NCBI GenBank assembly: GCA_016710365.1
Contig: JADJVW010000005.1
Location: 124,001-188,000, forward strand
Direction of reading: 5' to 3'
Length of the DNA stretch: 64,000 bases
Source: Candidatus Caldilinea saccharophila
GTDB taxonomy: Bacteria > Chloroflexota > Anaerolineae > Caldilineales > Caldilineaceae
Shown: positions 1 through 8,784 of the stretch, piece by piece
Layout: every line of letters starts with the position of its first letter
Position numbering within the stretch: position 1 is the first letter of the stretch
The notes under the pieces: generated by a model
The model's database searches: none
What the model was told of the DNA's origin: nothing
The model's input: the letters and a program-made list of their open reading frames with translations, nothing else
Program-made: the position numbers and the translations under genes

Positions 1-2
1 TA

Positions 3-332
3 GGATTGCTGCTGCTGCTGGAAAGCGAACCTGGCATAACGGTCATTGGTGTATCTGATCGCGCGGAAGGATTAGCCACTGTGCTAGGCGTCTCGAAGTC
101 AGAGGTGCTTTTGTTAGATTATGAAATTGCCAAGCAGATGCTGACAGTTGATCTTATCGCCGATATTCATCGTTTAGAGAAATCACCCAAAATCATCGTC
201 TTTTCGATCGATTCGCAAGTTGAAGGGGTCGCCATCACGGCCGGCGCTCATGCATTTATTAGCAAAACTTTGCCGCCTGATAATCTGCTGCCAATCCTGC
301 GAGATCTGCTGGTGTCTGAAAAATCCTTGTAG
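3..332 (+). CDS. Response regulator receiver domain, 5'-truncated by the window edge
   Basis: The reading frame is open to the left edge, so the true start lies upstream. The visible ~110 residues fit the second to last elements of a CheY-like receiver: LLLLESEPGITVIG as in NarL-type regulators, the phospho-acceptor Asp in LLLDYE, the conserved Ser in VFSID and the Lys in ISKTLPP. The protein stops directly after the receiver, so no output DNA-binding domain follows. It is either a stand-alone receiver or a regulator truncated by a frameshift, as happens elsewhere in this window. Partner kinase unknown. Confidence 0.75.
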   Translation, partial: GLLLLLESEPGITVIGVSDRAEGLATVLGVSKSEVLLLDYEIAKQMLTVDLIADIHRLEKSPKIIVFSIDSQVEGVAITAGAHAFISKTLPPDNLLPILRDLLVSEKSL

Positions 333-445
333 ACGCACAAGGAGGGGTGAAAATCATCGATAAGTCTGATAATTCCATAAAACTACCTCGCATCTATGAG
401 TAAACTTGAATAGCGCACTCTCATTTCAAACAGGAGACAAATCAG
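333..445. other. Short intergenic gap with the ribosome binding site of the next gene
   Basis: About 110 bases that are AT-richer than the flanking genes. The only clear element is CAGGAGAC at 431-438, eight bases before the ATG at 446. No hairpin terminator or convincing promoter pair was seen. Confidence 0.4.
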
Positions 446-1279
446 ATGGCAAAGTCGAAGCGTGTATCAGTGAGCAAGGCAGCATTGGTTGAAACCAGCG
501 AAGAGTTGGAAATCGCTGGCGCCATAACTGCTACGGATGGAGCGGTCGAGATGATAGAAGGTGTAGAAGATTTGGAGATGGCGAGCATGGCCGCGGCAGT
601 CGGTGTGGCTGAAGTCGCTGCCGGGGCGAGCGATCTGACCCGCGCGGCCGATGCCGCCGTGGTCGCTGAACGTGTGCAGCATTTGAGCAAATTGGTGGAA
701 GCCGCCGGTGTGGTCGATGTAGCTGAGGGCGTCGATATGCTGATGACGGGCGGCAATGTGCGCGCACTGGGGGCGGTTGTCGGTCTGATGAGCAGAGAAG
801 AGCTCGACCGTGGCCTGGAACTGGCGCGAGTGGCCGGCGAGCTGTGGACAGTCAGCGACGTGGTCGGCGTGCTGGAAATGCCGGTGCTGGCTGAATTCCT
901 CGAAGAGCGCGGCATGCGCTTGCAAGAAATCGCAGTCGAGCAGTTGCTGCGCTTCACGAGCACACGCGTCCTGGCTGGAGCCATCGACCAGGCAGGCGAA
1001 GAGGTCGAGACCCTGGGCGGCGAGGAGATCGCGGAAGGTGCGGCGCGCGTGACTATCGCTGAAGCAGCTTCCCTGCGCAGCGCAGAATTAGCTGCCGTCA
1101 GTGACCTGCTGGCAGCCCAGGGCGTCGAGGAACTGGCGACCGCGGCGGCAGCCGGTGACGTGGCGCGCACGGCAGGCCGCGCCGGCGTGGCCAAAATCGC
1201 CGAAGGCGCAGAGGAGATCGGCGCGGGGGAAACGATCTCAACCACAGGCGAAGCCCTGGCGGCACGCGCCGGTCAATAA
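446..1279 (+). CDS. Ala/Glu/Val-rich helical protein of unknown function
   Basis: A 277-residue protein of strongly biased composition (Ala, Glu, Val, Gly) with no signal peptide and no membrane segment. It reads as a series of amphipathic helices with recurring patterns such as EGVEDLEMAS, AEGVDML and EELATAAAAGD, suggesting loose internal repeats. ATG 446 is preceded by CAGGAGAC at good spacing. An antisense frame is open over the same span but reflects codon bias only. It stands directly before a SHOCT protein (36 bases) and a DUF1269 protein in the same direction, so it may share their stress or envelope context. I do not recognise a family. Confidence 0.6.
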   Translation: MAKSKRVSVSKAALVETSEELEIAGAITATDGAVEMIEGVEDLEMASMAAAVGVAEVAAGASDLTRAADAAVVAERVQHLSKLVEAAGVVDVAEGVDMLMTGGNVRALGAVVGLMSREELDRGLELARVAGELWTVSDVVGVLEMPVLAEFLEERGMRLQEIAVEQLLRFTSTRVLAGAIDQAGEEVETLGGEEIAEGAARVTIAEAASLRSAELAAVSDLLAAQGVEELATAAAAGDVARTAGRAGVAKIAEGAEEIGAGETISTTGEALAARAGQ

Positions 1280-1315
1280 ATAGATCCGGTCATTCCCGGA
1301 AAAAGGAGAATCAAC

Positions 1316-1690
1316 ATGTTTCGAGGACCAGGACGACGGATGATGCGCCGCCGCGTGGTGGGACGCACCCTGGTAGGCGCCGCCGCAACCACTGCGGTCG
1401 TCGTCGGCACGGCCGGCGCGGTCGGCCATCACCAGCAACAGAAATACGCCAATCAAGATGCGGCTGCTCAGCAACAGGCCGACCTGCAGGACATGCAAGA
1501 CCAGCAGGCAATGCAGCAGCAACAGATCGACCAGATGCAGCAACCACAGATCACGCAGTCGGCGCCGGCGCCGGCAGGCGGTGTTGACTTGACGACACAG
1601 TTGAACCAACTGGCGCAACTTCATGCCTCCGGCGTGCTCTCTGATGAAGAGTTCAGCGCAGCTAAGCAAAAGGTGCTGGCAGGCGGATAA
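1316..1690 (+). CDS. SHOCT-domain small membrane-anchored protein
   Basis: 124 residues. An Arg-rich N-terminus (residues 1-17) is followed by one hydrophobic segment (about 18-36), a Gln/Asp/Met-rich spacer (about 40-80) with repeated Q, and a C-terminal SHOCT domain (about 92-124) with the typical LxxLxxSGVLSDEEFxxAKxKVL pattern. SHOCT domains are short oligomerisation modules found at the C-terminus of many bacterial membrane proteins. AAAGGAG lies nine bases before the ATG. The next gene starts 50 bases downstream on the same strand. Exact function unknown. Confidence 0.8.
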   Translation: MFRGPGRRMMRRRVVGRTLVGAAATTAVVVGTAGAVGHHQQQKYANQDAAAQQQADLQDMQDQQAMQQQQIDQMQQPQITQSAPAPAGGVDLTTQLNQLAQLHASGVLSDEEFSAAKQKVLAGG

Positions 1691-1740
1691 TCTCACCATG
1701 TGGTAATCAAACCACCATTTACTTTTCAAGGAGAATTTCC

Positions 1741-2340
1741 ATGAGTACACAACCGGACAATGCCGTATACAACATCCTCGCCTTTGTGTTTGCCGACAAA
1801 GACAGCGCGCAGAAAGTCAGCAATGAGTTAAAGAATTCTGCGAAGTCGAGCGGGTACAAGGTGATCGCCAACGCCGTCGTCGAGGTTGACGCCAAAGGCA
1901 AGCCCCATGTACACGAGGCCGGTCGGGGCGGTCGAGGCTTCAGCGCCGGTTTGGTCGGTGGTGGGTTATTGGGATTGATCGGCGGGCCAGCGGGCCTGTT
2001 GGTTTGGGCAGTGGCCGGTGGCGCCATCGGCGGCGTCCTGGGCAAACATATGGGGCGCGCCATCCCGGCCGACGATCTGAAGAAGCTGGCAGCCGAGATG
2101 CAGCCCAATACGTCAGCGATCCTGGCGATGGTCGAAGATACCGAAGCGGAAGCGATGATCGACGACATGAAGGTGCACAACGCCAAGATCGTCACCTTGA
2201 CGGTGGGCGACGAAGCTTCCGGTGAAGTGGCCCAGGCCGTTGCCGCCGAGGTTGAAGAACCAGCATCCGATGACGCACCGGCTGAGGATGCTACACCGGC
2301 TGAGGATGCTACACCGGCCGGCGACGCCAAACCAGCCTGA
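1741..2340 (+). CDS. DUF1269 family membrane protein, paralogue 1
   Basis: 199 residues. The N-terminal part has the DUF1269 pattern (LAFVFADKDSAQKVSNEL, then a KGKPHVHE segment), followed by a Gly-rich hydrophobic hairpin at about residues 62-100 and the family's second soluble lobe with PNTSAILAMVED. The last ~30 residues are an acidic Pro/Ala/Glu tail containing an exact 18-base tandem duplication (2281-2316, coding for AEDATP twice). Two further paralogues lie at 8785 and 9426. DUF1269 proteins often accompany general stress genes, but their biochemistry is not known. The ribosome binding site AAGGAG precedes the ATG. Confidence 0.85.
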   Translation: MSTQPDNAVYNILAFVFADKDSAQKVSNELKNSAKSSGYKVIANAVVEVDAKGKPHVHEAGRGGRGFSAGLVGGGLLGLIGGPAGLLVWAVAGGAIGGVLGKHMGRAIPADDLKKLAAEMQPNTSAILAMVEDTEAEAMIDDMKVHNAKIVTLTVGDEASGEVAQAVAAEVEEPASDDAPAEDATPAEDATPAGDAKPA

Positions 2341-2351
2341 TCCAACCCTCA

Positions 2352-2418
2352 TAGGTTGCGCCATCAGCCCGACGTGTTGCGACAACGGCTGCCGTCATGC
2401 TGGTGGCGTGACCTACGT
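2352..2418 (-). repeat. Decayed single copy of the two-hairpin repeat family
   Basis: Read on the minus strand this resembles one unit of the arrays at 14025 and 49409: CGTAGGTCACG, a GTCACGCCACCAGCATGAC-like hairpin, a shortened spacer with remnants of the GTTG/TGCG core, then CGTCGGGCTGATGGC. Several stem changes are partly compensated by G-T pairing. It lies 12 bases after the DUF1269 stop codon. Confidence 0.6.
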
Positions 2419-2508
2419 AAAATGTTAACATGTGTGAGATTATTCGCAGAAATTTCCGGACAGACCCATCGTCCGGATACACCATTTCGGAGTATGTAGG
2501 AGAATACA

Positions 2509-2967
2509 ATGACAACCCAAGAGACCCCTGCCCCCGTCGAGGAAATTCAGGCGCTGTATGTTCAGACCGCCGGCGGCGTCACCTATGCCGGCGGCAAGCT
2601 CACGTTGCACGGTCTTGCCCCGGCAACCCTGTTTTTTTCCGACCGGCCGGATCGCGTGACCGGTCATATCACGTCGACGGAGTTCGTGCAGACCTGGGGA
2701 GATGGCGAGGACAGCTTCGCTTCCAATCCGCCCAATGCGGCGCTCTCGATCTTCGGCGACGGCCAGGTTCACGATGTCGTCGTCGAATTGTACGAGCCTG
2801 TACTGGCCGGCGCCGACCTGACCTATCGCGTGGATGTGCTGGATGGTGAGTTGCCCGCCACTGGCGGCCCCAGCTCGCTCTTCATTGACATCATCGGGCG
2901 GCCGCTCTCGCCGGTCTCCGTCGCCGGTGCGCGTCGTCGCGACCGCCGCCGCGACTACCGGCGCTAA
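2509..2967 (+). CDS. Conserved hypothetical protein
   Basis: 152 residues, soluble, with no signal peptide. The core TLHGLAPATLFFSDRPDRV followed by FVQTWGDGEDSF, NAALSIF and SSLFIDIIGRPLSPVSVAG resembles, from memory, a widespread uncharacterised bacterial family that usually carries an export signal. Here the signal is missing and translation starts at ATG 2509 behind GTAGGAG. The last 15 residues are Arg-rich (RRRDRRRDYRR), which is unlike the rest and could reflect a late frameshift. The gene is followed at once by a perfect palindromic terminator. Function unknown. Confidence 0.7.
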   Translation: MTTQETPAPVEEIQALYVQTAGGVTYAGGKLTLHGLAPATLFFSDRPDRVTGHITSTEFVQTWGDGEDSFASNPPNAALSIFGDGQVHDVVVELYEPVLAGADLTYRVDVLDGELPATGGPSSLFIDIIGRPLSPVSVAGARRRDRRRDYRR

Positions 2968-2972
2968 CAAAT

Positions 2973-3020
2973 TGCAAAAGTACACCTCCGACCGGCGCCG
3001 GTCGGAGGTGTACTTTTGCA
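2973..3020. terminator. Perfect 48-base palindrome, probable bidirectional terminator
   Basis: Arms 2973-2996 and 2997-3020 are exact reverse complements with no spacer. The GC-rich core (CACCTCCGACCGGC) is flanked by AAAAGTA on the left and TACTTTT on the right, the A-tract/T-tract layout of a bidirectional intrinsic terminator. It starts six bases after the stop codon at 2967. Confidence 0.8.
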
Positions 3021-3110
3021 GAGACCCTACGGAGCGCCAGGGTGCATGGCCAGCACCGAGGATGCTTGAGCGATAATCTTCTTGAGTAGGCAAGCAGAGA
3101 GGCAGTTATT

Positions 3111-4369
3111 GTGACAGAAGATTTCAACCTGAGATCAAGCGAGTATTGGCGTCGCATGGGCTGGGGTCTATTGGTCGGGCTGCTCAGTGCGATCGGGGCA
3201 TTCATTTTCATCGGCCTGATGAACCTGGGCAAAAGCGTTGTCTGGCCCGAATTGACGGATTGGCGACCCTTTTCCGGCCCTTGGCAAATCGTGGCGATCA
3301 TGACTGGGGCGGGGCTGCTGGTGGGCTTGATTCATCAGTTTACCGCAGCCGCAGAGCTTGATGTATTTGCGGCGGTGGATGAAGGAGATATGGACCCCAA
3401 ACCCGTGCCAGCCTCTTTGTTGGCGTCATTAGTTTCACTCATCGGCGGCTTCAGCCTTGGCCCTGAAGTGCCTACGGGGATGCTGGCGGCGGGTCTGGGC
3501 GCCTGGATCTCCAAACTGCGCACCATGGATGCTGCCAGCACCCGCACCAATGTCATTAGCGGGGTTTCGGCGGCGTATGCCGGTTTGTTTTCATCGCCAT
3601 TTGCCATCCTGTTGCTGCTGCTGGAATCGACTCATTTCCAATCGATCGCTTATTATGGGATGTTGTTGATTGCCGGGTTCTCGGCGACGGTCGGATTTGG
3701 TCTCTTTTGTTGGATGGGCGGTGAGACCGTCTCGCCACTGCTGGGGCTGCTGTCCCCCCCGACCTATGACTTGAAGCTCTGGCCCCTCGGCGCAGGTGTT
3801 TTGCTGGGGATTGTCGCGGTCCCGGTGGGTCTGCTCCTGGTGATCATTACAAAGATACTTGGTCGTCTGGTGGCGCCGCTCAAAGGTCAGCCGATCCTTC
3901 GTGGCCTTTTAGGTGGGTTTTTGCTGGGTCTGTTGGCTTATGCCCTGCCCATAACCCTGGGTCTTGGCACCAATGAAATGGTCATTGTCAGCCAGCAGGC
4001 GACAGAGATCGGCGTTGGCCTTCTGCTTGTGTTTGCGCTGGCCAAGTTGGTGGCCTGAGCGGCGCGCTCTCTTTTGGATTTATCGGCGGCCCGATCTTTC
4101 CGCTCTTGTTTATCGGCTCGACGTTGGGAACTGTGATCCTTCTGCTCTTCCCGCAGGTTCCGATGGGGCTGGCCGTGGGTTGTATGACCGTGGCCGTGCC
4201 CGCCGTCATCGTGCCGATCCCCATCACGCTGGCGGCAATTGGCATCTTGGTGATCGGCTCGTCGCCGACCAATGCCCTGCCGATCGTGCTGGCAGCCTTG
4301 GTGGCTTTTTCGATCTCGCATGGCCTGGGGCTTGGCGGCGCCAAGAAAAAGGCCCCAGCAGCAAAATGA
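3111..4369 (+). CDS. ClC-family chloride channel/antiporter (one frameshift)
   Basis: Voltage-gated ClC family protein moving chloride or related anions through the inner membrane. The first 315 residues contain about eight hydrophobic segments, the selectivity and gating region FSLGPEVP (the GPExP motif with its Glu) and FSSPFAILLLLLE. A TGA at 4056 interrupts it, but the next frame continues with SGALSFGFIGGPIFPLLFIGS, the conserved second half of the pore, to a stop at 4367-4369. Adding one C to the CC at 4054-4055 restores one ~420-residue protein. The start is GTG 3111 behind GAGAGG. Its repaired stop overlaps the SulP start as ATGA. Confidence 0.85.
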
Positions 4370-6151
4370 GCAACATTCCGCTAAATCCGAAAGGGTCACA
4401 GATTTGATTGCCAGCGCCGCACCAACAGGAATTGCAAAATATGTGCCCATTCTGGGGTGGCTGCCCCACTACCAGGTGGGTTGGCTGCGTTTCGATGTAG
4501 TCGCCGGCCTGACTGCAGCTTCAGTGGTCATTCCCCAGGCGATGGCTTACGCCACGATTGCCGGCCTGCCGATCCAGGTGGGTCTATATGTGGCCCTGAC
4601 GCCGATGCTCATCTATGTCTTGTTGGGCACCTCACGACCATTGAGCGTCAGCTCAACCTCGTCCCTCTCCTTGCTGACGGCCTCAGCCCTGCTCAATGCC
4701 GTGGGGCCAACCAGCAACCCCACCGATTACATGGCGCCTGCGGCCACGCTGGCGTTTCTGGTCGGTCTGTTCCTGGTGGCGGCCAGCTTGCTGCGTTTGG
4801 GCTTTCTGGCCGACTTTATCTCGTTCCCCGTGTTGACGGGGTTCAAGGCGGGTATCGGCGTAGTGATTTTTGTCGGCCAACTGAGCAAGGTGTTGGGACT
4901 TTCCATTCCCAGTGGGTCGGTGCTGCATACGTTGACAGCAATCTTCACCAGCCTGGGCCAGATTAACTGGCCGACGGTGATGCTGTCCCTAGTGACATTG
5001 GCGATCTTGTTGATTCTGCCACGCTTCGCGCCGCGCATCCCCGCGGCGCTGGTGGCCGTGGCGGTTGGGATCGGCGCAGCAGCGTTGCTCAATGTCAGCC
5101 AGCTCGGCATCGCCCAGATCGGCCAGATTCCACCGGGGTTGCCTTCCTTGGTGCTGCCCGACCTGTCACTGGCAGGCGCACTTTGGCTGTCGGCTTTGGG
5201 TATCGCCCTGTTATCCTTCACCGAATCGATTGCGATGGCGCGCACGTTTCGCAATCGCGGCGACCCGACGCCAGAAACCAACCAGGAATTGTTTGCGCTG
5301 GGCATGGCCAATCTTGGCGGTAGTCTTTTTCAGGCCTATCCGGCAAGTGGCGGCATTTCGCAAACCGCCGTCAACGCCGGCGCAGGCGCAAAGACGCAGG
5401 TCGCCGAACTGGTCACCGTCGCCATGGTTGTGCTGACCCTGCTATTTTTGGCGCCAATCATCGGTTTGATGCCGGAGGCCACGCTGGGCGCATTGGTGTT
5501 GGTGGCGGCCGCGGGGTTAATCCATCTCGATGAATTCCGAGCAATGGCCGCGATTCGCCGCCGGGAGCTGATCTGGGCGCTGCTCGCCTTTGCCGGCGTC
5601 ATTATATTGGGGACGTTGGAAGGCATCCTGGTCGCAGTGATGATCTCCATGCTCACCCTGATCGCACAGGCTGACCGCCCGCCGGTGTATGTCGTGGGAC
5701 GCAAACCAGGCGCCAATGTGTTTCGCCCGGTGGGTGACCATCCCGCCGACGAAACCTTTCCAAGCTTGTTGCTGGTGCGCACCGAAGGCCGGATTTTCTT
5801 CGCCAACGTCGAAGGGCTTGTCGAAAATCTGTGGCGGCTGATTCAACCCGATCCTCCGCAAGTCCTGGTGTTGGATTGCAGCGCCGTTCCTGATATCGAA
5901 TACACAGCACTCAGAGCGCTGACAGAATTTGAAGAGCAGTTACGTGCGGCGTTTCGCTTTGGCTGGTTGCGTTGAATCCCACGCCGCTACACATGGTCGA
6001 GCGGACCGCTTTAGGGAAGACGTTAGGCCGAGAACGCATGGTTTTCAACTTGGAGCAAGCCGTGCAGACGCACCTGCAGCGGCATAACCAAGTGGTAAAC
6101 AATACTACATTCTTACCTGCGCCGATTGGCGAGAAGGAAGCATTCTCATGA
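4366..6151 (+). CDS. SulP-family anion permease with STAS domain (two frameshifts)
   Basis: Inner-membrane SulP transporter (sulfate, bicarbonate or related anions). The long frame shows ten or more hydrophobic segments starting GWLRFDVVAGLTAASVVIPQ, the classical SulP signature, and a cytoplasmic STAS domain (FPSLLLVRTEGRIFFANVEG, VLDCSAVPDIEYTAL). The start is inferred as ATG 4366, overlapping the ClC stop (ATGA). This needs one extra T near 4405, giving MSNIPLNPKGSQILIASAAP. At the 3' end one missing G near 5952 diverts the frame. Restoring it continues the STAS domain through LNPTPLHMVERTALG to the TGA at 6149-6151. An alternative start is TTG 4404. Confidence 0.85.
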
Positions 6152-7001
6152 CTCTGATTGAATTTTTTGAAGCCATCGCTAAATTATCCGGCGTGCTCTT
6201 TGTCGTCGCCAGCATGTTGGCAATGGGTCTAAGCCTGACCATGGCGCAGATTCTACAGCCGCTTAAAAATATCCGGCTGGTGGTGCTGGCGCTGCTGGCT
6301 AATTTCGTGCTAGTGCCGTTGCTCGCCTATGGCATCACCCTGATCATTCCGCTCGAACAATCACTCAAGGTAGGTTTGATCGTGTTGTCAACCGCTGCCG
6401 GCGCGCCCTTTTTGCCCAAACTGGTGCAGGGCGCGAAGGGAAATGTGGCCTTTGCCGTCGGTTTGATGGTGCTGCTGATGGTAGTGACGATCGGCTACAT
6501 GCCACTCGTCTTGCCTTTCCTGCTGCCAGGTGTGCAGGTCAACCCCTGGGACATTGCCCAGTCACTGATCGTGTTGATGTTGATTCCGCTGGCGCTCGGT
6601 CTGCTTTTCAAGGCGCATTCACCCGACAGCGCAGCGCATTGGCAACCGGTGATGGCCAAGATATCCAGCCTGGCTATCTTGATTTTGCTGGTGGTCGGGT
6701 TGGGGCTGAACGTCTCCAACATCCTGGCTCTGATCGGCACTGGTGGCATTGTTGCCTTGCTTCTTTTATTGTCGGCTCGTTTGTGATTGGGTTTTTCCTG
6801 GGCGGGCGCGCGCAGCGCAATGTGATGGGGCTGGGCACGGCGCAGCGCAACGTGTCGGCCGCAATCGTCGTGGCCGCACAGAACTTCTCCGGGACGAATA
6901 CGTTATCGTTCGTCTTGGTCGCGGCGATTCTCTTGCTGTTGATTCTGTTGCCAACCGCGCGGCGTCTGGGCGCGGGTAGAGAAACCACGCCGCCGGCGTA
7001 A
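6148..7001 (+). CDS. BASS-family (bile acid:sodium symporter-like) transporter (one frameshift)
   Basis: About 285 residues with nine to ten hydrophobic segments in the BASS fold. LAMGLSLTMAQ and LSTAAGAPFLPKLVQGAKGN are typical of the family, which couples organic anion uptake to sodium. The frame breaks at about 6757, where TTTT should be TTTTT. The continuation (FIVGSFVIGFFLGG, then TAQRNVSAAIVVAAQNFS) carries the second conserved half. ATG 6148 overlaps the repaired SulP stop as ATGA, so ClC, SulP and BASS form a translationally coupled operon. The substrate cannot be deduced. Confidence 0.8.
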
Positions 7002-7072
7002 CCAACACCCAGAATCCTGAGCCGTTATCTACACCTGATGCAGTGTTGAAATGAATGCAAAGGAAAGAACGC

Positions 7073-8208
7073 ATGTCAAAGTTTATTCAGGTAAGCATCA
7101 TTTTGCTGGTCGCCCTGGTGACAACGGCTTACGCGCGCCGGTTCAGCAAGCAGCAACCACGGGTTCGGTGACTGGCTCCGTAACGGCTGACGTGCAAATC
7201 GACCCGTCAGACGCTGCACTCGTAAGTGTGCAGTTGCGGGATGTCACCGCCGACTCCACGCTGGTGAATCAGCAGCAAATTGCGATTAATGGCAACCCGC
7301 CGCCTTATGCGTTTGAAGTGCCCTTTCCGCCGGCTGGCATCGACCAAAGCCGCAATTACGGGCTGATTGCGTTCATCCAGGATGCTGCCGGCCACATCAC
7401 TTTCCGCTCGGATGCGATAGTTCCGGTGCTGACCCAGGGCAACTCGATGGCCGGCATCGAGGTTCCGGTCATACCTGTCGACCGCAATCCTGGCGTCAGC
7501 ACCGATCAAGAGCAGGCGCTGGCAAGCGGACTCACCGGCGAGTTGTGGGAGGTGGTCAGTCTGAATGGCGACCCGCCCGCGGCGGACACGACCATCACGG
7601 CGCAGTTTGGCGCAGATGGCGCGCTTAGCGGCAGTGATGGCTGCAACAGCTACTCGGCCACCTATACAGTGGAGGGCGCTGCGATCACGATCCAGCCGGG
7701 TGCAGCGACGATGATGGCCTGCCCGGAACCAGCCATGACGCAGGCGACGGACTACATGGCCGCCCTGGCTGCTGCGACGAACTATATCATCGACGGCGGC
7801 ATGTTGAACCTTGACGCCGGCGGCACTACCCTCCTGACCTTTCGCGTGGTCGAACAGAGTCTGGCCGGAACTAACTGGGAGGCCATTCTCTTCAATGACG
7901 GCGCGACTGTGACGAGTGTAACCGGCGTGCAGGTCACCGCTGCGTTTGGCGCTGACGGTCAGCTTTCCGGTTTTGGCGGGTGCAATGAATATGCAGCAAC
8001 GTACACCACAGGCGCGGCAAATGCGATACAGATCGATCCGATAGTTGCCACACAGAAGGCGTGCCCCGAACCGGCCAACGTGATGGCACAGGAAAGCCAA
8101 TATTTCGTAGCTTTGCAGTCGGCGGTTGTTTACCAGGCGCAGGGCGAACTGCTGGAAATGCAAAATGGCAATGGCCAGATTGCCGTTCAATTTCAGCGTA
8201 CACAATGA
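7073..8208 (+). CDS. Exported YbaY-like / double META-domain protein (5' frameshift)
   Basis: Mature part about 360 residues: a YbaY-type lipoprotein domain (GSVTADVQIDPSDAALVSVQ, PPYAFEVPF, about residues 30-130), then two META (HslJ-like) repeats at about 165-270 and 275-380. Each repeat has a G-CN-Y-ATY motif and a later ACPEPA Cys. HslJ-type META domains sit in the periplasm or envelope and are linked to heat or antibiotic tolerance in enterics. ATG 7073, behind AAGGAAAG, opens a clear signal peptide (MSKFIQVSIILLVALVTTAYA) in another frame, so one base is missing between about 7130 and 7145. The in-frame alternative start at 7051 lacks a signal peptide. Confidence 0.75.
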
Positions 8209-8305
8209 CCTGTTCTGGAAATAGTCTTTGACGCAGAAGTGCGCAGCAAAAAGCCACTTTCTATTCGTGGCCCGGCTGATCGTCACAAACCAAGAGAGAA
8301 ATCCA

Positions 8306-8680
8306 ATGCAGATCAAACACTTGTTCATTTTCACCTGGTTGGTGTTACTGCTGATCCTTGCGGCCTGTAGTGGCCAGGCCGTAACGCCAGCCGCAACGCC
8401 GACTATCGACCCTGATATCTACAACCAGGTCCCGAATACCACTATCTTTGCGTCGGGGCAATGTAATGCAATCTTGGACGCGCCCGCGCCAGCCTACACG
8501 TCCAGCACGCTGGGCGGCCAGTCCAACGGCGAGCTAGCGGCCGGAACCTACGCAGTCGGCGTGGCGGCGGATTATGGCAGCAGCCTCTGGTACGGACTCA
8601 ACGAAGCCGGTGAGACAAATTACATCAATAGCACCAGCGTGGCGTCTACCGAGGGCGACTGTGCGACCAGCGCCGAGTGA
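8306..8680 (+). CDS. Small lipoprotein with SH3-like region
   Basis: 124 residues. ATG 8306 was chosen because it starts a lipoprotein signal: positive MQIKH, a hydrophobic stretch, then the lipobox LAAC at about residues 17-20. The mature part has an Ala/Thr/Pro linker and a compact ~75-residue domain with CNAILDAPAPAYTSS and LGGQSNGELAAGTYAVG, resembling bacterial SH3 (SH3b) repeats, and a second Cys near the end. It would be anchored on the outer face of the membrane. The family assignment of the domain is tentative. Confidence 0.65.
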   Translation: MQIKHLFIFTWLVLLLILAACSGQAVTPAATPTIDPDIYNQVPNTTIFASGQCNAILDAPAPAYTSSTLGGQSNGELAAGTYAVGVAADYGSSLWYGLNEAGETNYINSTSVASTEGDCATSAE

Positions 8681-8696
8681 CGCCGGTCGCACAGTC
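8657..8696 (+). terminator. Hairpin overlapping the lipoprotein stop codon
   Basis: Perfect 12-base stem GACTGTGCGACC / GGTCGCACAGTC (8657-8668 with 8685-8696) around a 16-base loop that includes the TGA at 8678. There is no T-tract, so it may be a processing or attenuating hairpin rather than an intrinsic terminator. Confidence 0.5.
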
Positions 8697-8784
8697 CAGG
8701 AAGAGGAGGTGAAAATGAACGAATGACGGTCACCGCAAGATATTTCCCGCAACACTTTGCAACTGTTGAAAAAGGAGCAATTGC

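Noticed and set aside
442..1245. 267-residue antisense open frame opposite the Ala-rich gene
   Set aside because: Ser/Ala/Thr-rich composition without motifs or ribosome site; it mirrors the codon bias of the plus-strand gene.
2834..3076. 80-residue ORF across the 48-base palindrome
   Set aside because: Overlaps another gene's end and translates the palindrome; no ribosome site or family.
4056..6757. Programmed ribosomal frameshifting in the transporter operon
   Set aside because: No slippery heptamer with downstream structure is seen, and the same type of one-base loss occurs in more than a dozen unrelated genes.
7207..8334. Long antisense frame opposite the META protein
   Set aside because: No family features; the plus strand carries clear META repeats, a ribosome site and a signal peptide.
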